Positions 9,164 through 17,397 of a stretch of DNA of 21,662 nucleotides are shown here, in pieces. The translations under genes and the position numbers were made by a program. Each line of letters starts with the position of its first letter. Within the stretch, counting starts at the first letter, position 1. Below the pieces are notes generated by a model that had not been told where the DNA came from, searched no databases, and saw only the letters and a program-made list of their open reading frames with translations. Origin of the DNA: Hypsibius dujardini (lineage: Eukaryota; Tardigrada; Eutardigrada; Parachela; Hypsibiidae); assembly GCA_001579985.1 (NCBI GenBank), contig LRSR01007852.1, positions 1 to 21,662 on the forward strand. The letters run 5' to 3'.

Positions 9164-9267
9164 GATTCCTCGGCCTTGCCCCCGTCATATCAGCTTAGCT
9201 GTTTGACCGCTGTTTTTGCTCGGGCGCCAAATTGTTTGTGGGTATTCGCTTTGTTGTCTTTGCTTAC

Positions 9268-9351
9268 GCTGAATTGGACGCTGAATTGGAGGCTGGATTG
9301 GACACTGGATTGGACGCTGAATTGGAGGCTGAATTGGAGGCTGGATTGGAC
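9268..9351. repeat. 12-bp minisatellite in the SRSF10-like 3' region
   Basis: Seven copies of GCTGAATTGGAC or close variants lie about 100 bp after the stop codon, probably in the 3' UTR. The minus-strand reading (Asn-Pro/Ser-Ala-Ser repeats) is an artefact. Confidence 0.9.
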
Positions 9352-10240
9352 TCTGCTGGTTCGTTCACCACACGAATTGGAATGGCGCTGCTGAAGAAAC
9401 GTGCAATATGTATGACATGCTTCCGTTCAGTTTTCATGTTTCCACATCGGCTGTTTGGATCGGGCGTTATTTGCTCTTGATGCATTTGTTCGGCATTTAA
9501 AAGCCACATCCGATGTGGGTCGTATTTCGAGAAGATAAATAGACTGGATCGAGAGAGAAAATGTTCCGTGGGAGAAACGGTGATCGGTTCCAAATCGGAT
9601 TTGGAATATTAATGTTTCATTTCATACGATTATTGACACTGCGGTGCTAATAGTTTATGTTGCCCCGCCCCCCTGGGTTAATCTCAGCATTTTCGTCAAC
9701 TGTTCACGAGTTATTCTTACGAATTATGATCATAAAAAATTAGGAATATTTATTAAAGAATAATATATATATATAAAGAATAATATATATTATATATATA
9801 ATATAATTGTGTATAGAACGGGAACAGAATCATTAGCGAAATAAATAACATACTTGGCTATTTTTTTCCAGCCCAAGGCTTTCGAAAAAAATGTATTAAA
9901 GGTAGGAAAGGTATGATTTGAAAAAATCAATGCAGGAAAAAAGTCCGCGAGAATAATGATTTGTTTCGGTTCGCCAAGACAGCAAATGAGAAAAGCCGGT
10001 AAGGAGTAAAAACAAAGATTCGAAAAACACAGTGGATATCCTATTGGCACATTCACACAGTATGGGATAATTAGACGCTTTCCCTGTACGTGTTTCGCGT
10101 TATTTCATCTCTTTGCGCATTAGCAAGCAGTAAAGTGCTTCTATTTGTTGCCTCCGTTCAAGACCCTCCCCCTCCCCCAACTGGACGCAAAAGTCCTCCT
10201 AATATCGAGGGGGTAAGGCATCATCCACATATTACGTATT
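9352..10240. other. Intergenic between SRSF10-like and ACSF3
   Basis: The stretch includes an AT dinucleotide-rich tract at about 9750-9808. No gene is seen. A 267-nt minus-strand frame (10056-9790) has AT-driven composition and no recognisable domain. No convincing AATAAA for the SRSF10-like transcript was found near its stop; one lies at 9840-9845. Confidence 0.5.
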
Positions 10241-10436
10241 GGCCCCGCCTCTCGCGAGTGAATGGTCCCGCCTCTCCCGAGTGAATGGTCCCGCCTCTCG
10301 GGAGTGACTGGTCCGGCCTCTCGCGAGTGAATGGCCCCGCCTCTCCCGAGTGAATGGCCCCGCCTCTCGCGAGTGAATGGCCCCGTCTCTCCCGAGTGAA
10401 TGGTCCCGCCTCTCGAGAGTGAATGGTCCCGCCTCT
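10241..10436. repeat. 23-bp GC-rich minisatellite, about 8.5 copies
   Basis: The units follow GGYCCCGCCTCTCSCGAGTGAAT, starting every 23 bp from 10241, with a truncated ninth copy. Several units hold CTCGCGAG or CTCCCGAG, near-palindromes rich in CpG. The array ends about 290 bp before the ACSF3 start. Confidence 0.92.
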
Positions 10437-10672
10437 TTTGCCCCGAGCGCCCCTAAATTGGACCCCGCACGTTTAAAACGATAACATCGCATCAAATGAG
10501 GTTCTTCACAAAATGTCAGCTGATTATTCGCAGAAAATCCAGGTTATCCACCAGTTAATACTAGTAACATACCAATCTTATTCCACCTTAACCCATTCAA
10601 CTTTGATCCACGACCATCCGCGCATGCGGTCCAAATTTCCTTGACGGGGCAGGTCCTGCAAGCCTCGGCGAA

Positions 10673-10724
10673 CAAAATTTGTCAGCAAAATTTGTCAACA
10701 AAAACTGTCAACAAAATTTGTCAA
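10673..10724 (+). repeat. 13-bp tandem repeat ending at the ACSF3 start codon
   Basis: Four copies of CAAAATTTGTCAA or close variants run to 10724. The next bases, CAATGG, carry the start codon at 10727, so the ATG context lies at the edge of the array. Confidence 0.85.
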
Positions 10725-10726
10725 CA

Positions 10727-13448
10727 ATGGCGCAGCTTCTTCGACACGGCCTTTTTCCCAGGTACAGTCCCAAATCCTTTCAGGCTTTCGTCACCGTGCA
10801 AAAAGTCTCTTTTCAGACTCGCAGGGCGGGGCAGAGCGGTCGCTTCGGAGATGCGGTTCCGTCGTTCGGCCAGTGCGGCGACGAGAAGTCTTCCCGAGCT
10901 CGCGGAGGAAAACGACCGGACGAATTTGGCGCACGGCTTGAACTGGTTCTCCGGCCTGCTGAATCCGGATTTTGCCTCGCGGCTGGCGTTTCGGGATGAC
11001 CGGCAGATGTTGACCTACGGGGATATCGCCTCCGCGGCCTATACGAATCATCTGAAGTTGGAAGAGGATTTTCGGGTTGAGAAAACGATTAAGTCCACCA
11101 AAAAGACGCTGCATGGCAAACGAATTGGGATATTTACCTCGCATGATGTCTCCTTTGTCATCAGTTTGTGGAGTAAGGCTTGCGGGTTGTTTGTTTTTTT
11201 GGAAGCGACGGCGTGGAAATGGATACAGGAGTTTCTGTATGATTGATTGAATGATTGATTGAGTGAGTGAGTTATGAATTGATTGCTTGATTGATTGATG
11301 GACTGAGGATCGATTGATTAATTGATTGATTGATTGAGGGACTGAGGATCCACAAACTATTTTCGCTGGTTGATTGATTGATTGCTCGTACAAACGAATT
11401 GGGGTATTACCTCGCATGATGTCTCCTTTGTCATCAGTTTGTGGAGTAAGGCTTGCGGGTTCTTTAAATTTTGTTGGAAGCGACGGCGTGGAAATCGATA
11501 CATGATTGTCTGTTTGATTGGGTGATTGATTGTTTGATTGATTGATTGGGTGATTGATTGATTGAAAAACTATTTTCGCTGCCTGATTGATTGATTGCTC
11601 TTATAAAACGAATTGGGATATTTACCTCGCATGACATCTCCTTTGTCATCAGTTTGTGGATTAAGACTTGCGCGTTGTTTGAATTTGTTTTCCGGAAGCG
11701 ACAGCGTTTTCATTTTCAGGCACGTGGTTATCGGGTGGAATCGCTGTGCCACTGGGCATTTCCCATCCCGAGCCGCAGCTGGAGTACTTCCTCAAGAATT
11801 CCGATACATCCGTCATACTTTGCTCAACAGACACGCAAGAGAAAGCCGCGAAGATCGCCAAAGCATGTGGTGCGGAAATCCTCCCGGTCGTTCCCACCGT
11901 TTCCGCTGACAGCAACGCCGGCGCATTGCGAGAAAAGATCCTCCCATTAGCCCCGGAAGCGGACGATAAGGCACTGATTTTGTACACCAGCGGCACAACT
12001 GGCCAACCGAAAGGAGTGCTGTGGAAGCATGGTGCACTTGCTGGACAGGTTGAGTCGATGGTCGATTCCTGGGCATGGAGTCCACAGGATACCCTGCTGC
12101 ATGTACTTCCCCTCTATCACCTTCACGGGTTAATCAACTGTTTGCTGACGCCGTTGGCTTGCGGCGCGGCGGTCTGGATGGACAAGGAGTTTCAGGCAGC
12201 GGAGGTTTGTTTGCCTGATTGCCTGTTTGTCGTCCGTCTGTCTGCCTGTTTGTCTGTCTGCCTGTCTATCTGTCTGCCTGTCTGTCTGCCTGCCTGCCTG
12301 CCTGCCTGCTTGTCTGTCTGTCTGTCTATCTGTCTGTCTGTCTGCCTGCCTGCCTGCCTGGTTCTCCGTGCATTCCGCATACATATTCACCTCAACAGGT
12401 GTGGAGGAAGTTACTCAGTAAAGACAAGCAACGCGTCAGCGTTTTCATGGCAGTCCCCACTATCTACGTGAAACTCCTCGACTATTACCACGCTAATCGC
12501 CAGCAAATGCCGTCTCCCGAGGAAGTGCACCGCATCTGCTTAGCCAAAATGCGGCTGATGGTCAGCGGTTCTGCGCCTCTTCCCAACACCGTCTTCCGCG
12601 CCTGGAAGGACCTGACCGGTCACGAGCTCCTCGAGCGGTGCGGGATGACTGAGACGGGCATGATCCTTGGGAACCCGTTGAACGGTCCGCGGATTCCCGG
12701 AACCGTTGGAGTGCCCTTCCCGAAAGTGACGGCCCGTCTCGTCCCCACACCGGCGGAGAAACCGGTGGAGGTCCCGCCAGCACCACCGGCTGCTTCCAAG
12801 TCATTCCTCGGCCTGAAGACCAAACCGAAGGAGCCGTCAAAAGAAGCAGCAGCACTTCCGGTCGCGGAAGCCACGGAACCGTCCGTCCCGACGGGCGAAC
12901 TGCAAGTCACCGGACCGAACATGTTCACGGCGTACTGGAACAACGAGAAGGCCACGCGGGAGAGCTTCTCCGAGGACGGGTGGTTCCGCACTGGAGACAC
13001 CGCGGAGCTGCGGGATGGCGTTTACCGCCTCCTCGGACGGACCTCCTCGGAGATCATCAAGTCCGGCGGTTACAAGATCAGCGCGCTCAGCGTGGAACGC
13101 CGCGTGCATGAGCACCCTGACGTGGCGGAGTGTGCCGTCTTTGGAGTGCCCGATGAGACGTGGGGCGAGAAGATTGTCTGTCTGATTAAGCCGAAGCCTT
13201 CAGCGACGGCGCTAACGGCGGGGCGGGATGAGAAGGAACTGACCAAGGTGGTGGGGAAGTTTGTCGCAGAGGCACTTCCGCCGTATACCGCGCCGCGGGA
13301 GGTGCGCCTAGTGGAGGAGCTCCCGCGCAACGCCATGGGCAAGATCAGTAAGAAGGAGCTGAGTAAGGGCTACGTGAAGGCGCAACAGGCTAAGACGGAG
13401 GCGCCAGTGATCGATAAGATATTGGAGAAGCTGAAAGTGCCGGAATAG
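10727..13448 (+). CDS. ACSF3: Mitochondrial malonyl-CoA/methylmalonyl-CoA synthetase (acyl-CoA synthetase family member 3)
   Basis: Exons are 10727-10761, 10817-11172, 11720-12204 and 12399-13448, giving 641 aa. The enzyme adenylates malonate and transfers it to CoA, feeding mitochondrial type II fatty acid synthesis. The N-terminus (MAQLLRHGLFPRLAGRGR...) is arginine-rich without acids, as expected of a mitochondrial presequence. The ATP-binding loop YTSGTTGQPKG is at 219-229, FMAVPTIY follows early in exon 4, GWFRTGDT is at about 486-493, and the C-terminal catalytic lysine sits in NAMGKISKKEL (Lys607). Human ACSF3 is 576 aa; much of the excess is a Pro/Ala/Glu/Lys-rich insert at about 409-460. 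The A5 motif reads CGMTE (Cys373) where YGMTE is usual. Intron 2 holds decayed copies of the exon 2 end, and intron 3 is a (TCTG)n array. The assignment is strong. Confidence 0.95.
11118..11709 (+). repeat. Tandem duplication of the ACSF3 exon 2 end, three copies
   Basis: Copy 1 is the real exon end plus the start of intron 2 (from 11118). Copies start again at 11392 and 11606, each beginning AAACGAATTGGG and running through the exon end into GGAAGCGACRGCG. They are separated by (TTGA)n tracts. Copy 2 has lost a base and is frameshifted but keeps the donor GTAAG (11446). Copy 3 has GATTAAG in place of GAGTAAG, so its donor is gone. Copies 2 and 3 also share upstream sequence (AAACTATTTTCGCTG...) and are offset by 214 bp. 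Confidence 0.92.
12205..12360 (+). repeat. (TCTG)n/(CCTG)n array filling ACSF3 intron 3
   Basis: Tetranucleotide units fill most of the 194-nt intron. Both flanking exon frames happen to stay open through it, which creates long artefactual ORFs. Confidence 0.93.
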
Positions 13449-14322
13449 AAGGGATTATACATATTTTGTGGAACTTTTTTACGAGTGCTTTCTTCAACGC
13501 GACGGTTGTTGGGATTTATTCCGTGTAATCTTATTTGACGCGGAGGCTGAGACTAATGCCAGTCGTTTGCGATTTTTTTACAACCGAAAGCAAGTATGGC
13601 TTTTGTTGAAGCTGTTGAAAGTAGTTTTGACTGCGGTCGGTAGTTTTTTCAGACAATAAGATGTGCCTGCAACTGGTGCGAGGGGTAATTATTTAGCTGG
13701 TACCAAAACGACTTCAAATTGAATTTGGGATGGAACGGTGTTTAGAGACCTGCGGGACGTCACTTCCGCGCCATGTTCTGGGCGACTTGGTTACCAAGAT
13801 CGTAATCGTCTGTATGTCTGTCTGTCTTCCCGTCGGCCTGCCTACCATGATGGCTGTTCCTGTGTATGTCTAAATGTCTGCCTGAATGTCTGTCTGCGTT
13901 TGTTTGAATGTCTGGATGTCTGAATGTCTGCCTGAATGTCGGTCTGCGTCTGTCTGAATGTCTGCCTGAATGTTTGTCTGCGTCTGCCTGAATGTCTCAA
14001 TGTCTGTCTGAACGTCTGCCTGTTTGTCTGCATGTTAGTTTGCCTGCCTGTCTGCATGGCGATCTTTGTGTCTGTCTGTTCATCAGTTGGTTCGTCTGTT
14101 TTTTGGATATTGTTTTGACGGTCTGTCTGTCTTTCCGGGCTTGGGCTTTTGACTGCATGAATGATGCATCGTAATGTGTGGCCAAGCAACAAAGTCCAAC
14201 GGGCCTCGTATGTCGATGTATAAAGCGCTAAAAGCCAGTCTTGTCTGACAATTATCTGGATTTATTTATACCTAAAAACTGCAACTAAGTAAAGGAGTCG
14301 TCCCGACCGTCTTGCCGGCTCC
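13449..14322. other. ACSF3 3' region and intergenic repeat tract
   Basis: No gene is seen. From about 13806 to 14145 the sequence consists of degenerate TGTC/TGAA/TGCC tetranucleotides with an irregular longer period, such as repeated AATGTCTGCCTG. Apparent ORFs here on both strands are repeat artefacts. The 5' UTR of the next gene must lie toward the right end. Confidence 0.7.
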
Positions 14323-14343
14323 ATGTGGTTCACAGTACAATGA
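14323..14343 (+). promoter_or_regulatory. Six-codon upstream ORF overlapping the next start codon
   Basis: ATG TGG TTC ACA GTA CAA TGA. Its stop codon overlaps the main ATG at 14340 as ATGA. If both lie in the mature mRNA, the main frame would be reached by leaky scanning or reinitiation. Its presence in the transcript is not proven. Confidence 0.5.
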
Positions 14344-15104
14344 CCACGCTGCTGTTCGACAAGGTTGGACAAAAGCAAAACTTAGCATCCAAATTGTCGT
14401 TGCTCTTCTTATTCATTCACTGTTTCGGAATTATTTTATTGACATCAACTTCCGCTGGTCCACTGGTCAGAAAGTTCCATCGTAAAACCGAACGCAGACA
14501 TCAGCTGCAGAGCGCGGTCCCGGTCGACAGTGTCGAACTCCAAGCGGGCGATTTTGCTGGGGATTATCAGTTGGAGTTGGGTAAACCGGATCGCCGGGAG
14601 ACCAGCCAGGAAGAGCGCCGAGAGACCAGGCAGGAAGCGGTCGAGGGGCGGGAAAGAAGACTCGATTTCGGGGGGAACAGAAAGGAACAGAAACCGGAAC
14701 GGGAGACTTCCCAGTATCAGTCCGACCTTGTCCAGACAGGCTTGTCTGAGGGTGGTGTCGTGACTGACCAGGTGAATGAAGAGCAGCAGCGGCGGGATGA
14801 ATTGGATGGACGAGTGGAGACGGATGGTAGAGCACCGTGGGAGTTGTCTGCCCCGTTGTCGGAGGAAACCAATGGTAATAAGGAGTTTGACGATCCCCCA
14901 CCCGCGGACACCCATGACCAGGCGCAGCACGGGGCCATCGCAGATGAGGTGCACAAACTGGAGGCGGAAATTAAAAAGCTCGAGAGCCAGAAGGATGGCG
15001 CGGGGGGCTCCACGACTGAGGATCCCACTGCGACGGTGAAGACAAATTTGACGTTTAATTTGAAGTGGAAGCAATATAAGAACTTGACTGATGGTAAGTT
15101 CAAA

Positions 15105-15139
<35 letters not shown>

Positions 15140-16048
15140 AACAGACAGACAGACAGGCAGGCAGACAGTCAGACAAGCAGGCAGACAGGCAGACAGACAG
15201 ACAGACAGACAGACAGGTAAATAGACAGGTAGATAGATAACTAGACAGACAGACAGAATGACAGACAGCCAGGCAGGCAGACAGGCAGACAAACAGACAA
15301 ATGAGTCGGCATGCATACTTGAGACGTTTCTCTTTTGAAATAATTAGTTTGGGTGTTTCAGTTGATACAATGGAGCTGCACTACAAAGTATCGGGAAAAG
15401 ACAGTGCCACGGTGCAAATTATATTTTTCATATTGATTCCTTCATTTCTTCTTATTCTCGCCCTTTACTTGGCCGTTACTCTTTACTGGACAAAGGTATG
15501 AAATACAAAGCATATACCCTGTTATTAAATACTCAGTATTCACAGAGTTTCTAAGTGTTGGGCCCATTTTTCAATTTCAGTGTTGGTTCTGGAAAGTTGT
15601 TCCACCAGATCGCTTCTATCAATTTGAGCGATACGAGATCGAACAGGACGAAGACCCATCAGATTTAGCGTAATTATCTTCTTACATCGCGTATTTCCGT
15701 TAAAAACAAATGTATTTTTTTAATCAATTTCGGTTACAGGCCCCTTCTAAAAACTCCTCTAGAAGCTTTGGTATGTATCCGTTATAAATATGTGTCTGTC
15801 TAATGGTATAGTATTCTGCTTTAATTTGCAAATTGATACTTTATTTTCAGCACGATGCGGAACTTCGAGAACAGGCTCGCCAGGACACGAACCCAGAAGA
15901 GGTTAGTCGTCGATCAGCTAACATAGTCTCAAAATACAAACTCAATCAGCCATCAAAACCCACGCATGTCTACAGACAAAGAGACAGACAGATAAGATAG
16001 GCAGATGGACACAGACAGGCAGACAGGCAGACAGACAGACAGGCAGGC

Positions 16049-16105
<57 letters not shown>

Positions 16106-16324
16106 TTGATTAATTAAAAATATCTTACTTACTTCCAGCTCCGGTATCCAGAAACCAGTGGGGACGATTCAGAAGGCCGTCAGCCACCCCGACCGGCAAG
16201 ACGGAAGACTCAAAACATCCCAGAAGACGACGACACTGGAGGCGGCCGCAGTGCCAGAACTCGCGACAGATCGGACAACGAATCAACCGATCGAGATAGA
16301 CAACGGAGGAAACCAAAGCGATGA
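14340..16324 (+). CDS. Unrecognised single-pass membrane protein with coiled-coil ectodomain
   Basis: Exons are 14340-15093, 15362-15495, 15581-15669, 15740-15770, 15851-15901 and 16139-16324, giving 414 aa with all phases agreeing. I do not recognise the family. A hydrophobic N-terminal segment (about 19-38, LSLLFLFIHCFGIILL, then TSTSAG) looks like a signal peptide. Residues about 45-200 are charged, rich in Glu/Arg/Gln. A short coiled coil lies near 204-222 (VHKLEAEIKKLESQ). Two N-glycosylation sequons (NLT) precede the transmembrane helix at about 268-291. The cytoplasmic tail holds an acidic dileucine, DLAPLL (324-329), the form that sorts cargo to endosomes or lysosomes. The tail ends in Arg/Asp/Ser-rich sequence. 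The first ATG in frame is 14340. Type I topology is inferred; the role is unknown. Confidence 0.75.
15103..15300. repeat. (GACA)n array in intron 1 of the membrane-protein gene
   Basis: GACA/GGCA units fill most of the 268-nt intron. The exon 1 frame reads into it, which falsely lengthens the ORF. Confidence 0.95.
15974..16106. repeat. (GACA)n array in intron 5 of the membrane-protein gene
   Basis: GACA units with GGCA interruptions lie in the 237-nt intron between exons 5 and 6, in the same orientation as the intron 1 array. Confidence 0.95.
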
Positions 16325-16689
16325 GCAGCAACCTCCTGACTAATTGAAAAAAGGTTCCTAGCCGCCGTGAGAGCTGATTGATCGATCCAGGCGACAGCGG
16401 AAATGCTCATCGTGTAAAATCTGGCCGGCTTGGTGGTTCTTCCTGCGAGTAGTCATGTAGTTTTCAACTCTTTTAGATTTGTTGTAAGGATGCTTGGCAT
16501 TATTTTCTGTCTGATCTCCTACTGGCGTGGTTGTTATTCCGGTAGTCAGGCGATAACCTGACCGACAAGATGTCAGAGCTGAAACTGTCGAATAATTTTT
16601 CGAGCGGTCTTTTAGCATAAAACAATCAGCGGCCCACAATTCTAAGGGAACATTTGAAACACCTTGGTGATGCACTACATCCTAAGTAA
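16325..16689. other. Membrane-protein gene 3' region, no further gene seen
   Basis: Unique-looking sequence. No canonical AATAAA was noticed close to the stop. Confidence 0.5.
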
Positions 16690-17176
16690 CCATGGAACAA
16701 CTGAAGAATAACGGAGCAAATGCCAAAAATTAGGAACAACTGTTCTGTGAACATGGAACATGGAACAATTGAAGAATGAAGGAACAAAACCGAAGAATGA
16801 AGGAACAACTGTTCTGTGATCATGGAACATCGAACAACTGAAGAATGAAGGAACAACTGTTCTGTGAACATGGAACATGGAACAACTGAAGAATGAAGGA
16901 ACAAAAATGCTAACTCTCAAGGAACAACTGTTCTGTGATCATGGAACATGGAACAACTGAAGAATGAAGGAACAACTGTTCTGTGAACATGGAACATGGA
17001 ACAACTGAAGAATGAAGGAACAAATGCTAGTTATCAAGGAACAATTGTTCTGTGATCATGGAACATGGAGCAATTGAAGAATGAATGAACAACTGTTCTG
17101 TGAACATCGAACAATTGAAGAATGAAGGAACAAATGCTAATTATCAAGGAACAATTGTTCTGTTCTGTGAACCTTG
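16690..17176. repeat. Higher-order GGAACA repeat array upstream of FCSK
   Basis: Short modules (CATGGAACATGGAACAACTGAAGAATGAAGGAACAA plus TGTTCTGTGA) alternate between a GATCATGG form (about 16809, 16929, 17048) and a GAACATGG form (about 16858, 16978, 17094). This gives a higher-order period of about 119-120 bp. The recurrent GGAACAACTGTTCT is an inverted arrangement of GGAACA and TGTTCT half-sites. Minus-strand ORFs rich in FFNCSMFHVHRTVV are artefacts. Confidence 0.9.
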
Positions 17177-17182
17177 TATACC

Positions 17183-17265
17183 ATTGGCTGAAGTCGGGGG
17201 TGTGGTTTGTCGTTCTAGCCAATGGAAACGAGCAATTACGTTACCCGTGTCTGTGATTGGCCAAT
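17183..17265. promoter_or_regulatory. Cluster of CCAAT boxes, probable FCSK promoter
   Basis: ATTGG at 17183-17187, CCAAT at 17219-17223, and ATTGG/CCAAT back to back at 17256-17265 lie 130-215 bp before the FCSK start. Clustered CCAAT boxes bind NF-Y in animal promoters. No TATA box is obvious. Confidence 0.5.
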
Positions 17266-17397
17266 TCGATACAAACAGCTGTGTTGTGGTTTTCGGTCAT
17301 CGGCCTCCCCGCAAGCCACGTTCAACTGCCATTAACATTTGTCTCGTCCATTTGCTGCTTTATTTATCCGGATATTTATCCCACGTCTCTCGGTGCC

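Noticed and set aside
10679-10999. 106-aa ORF overlapping ACSF3 exons 1-2
   Set aside because: It runs through intron 1 and leaves the conserved frame; the 35-nt exon 1 joined to 10817 is better supported.
11746-12471. 241-aa ORF crossing ACSF3 exon 3, intron 3 and the start of exon 4
   Set aside because: It reads through a TCTG-filled intron; the spliced model restores the conserved family sequence (WMDKEF...VWRKLL).
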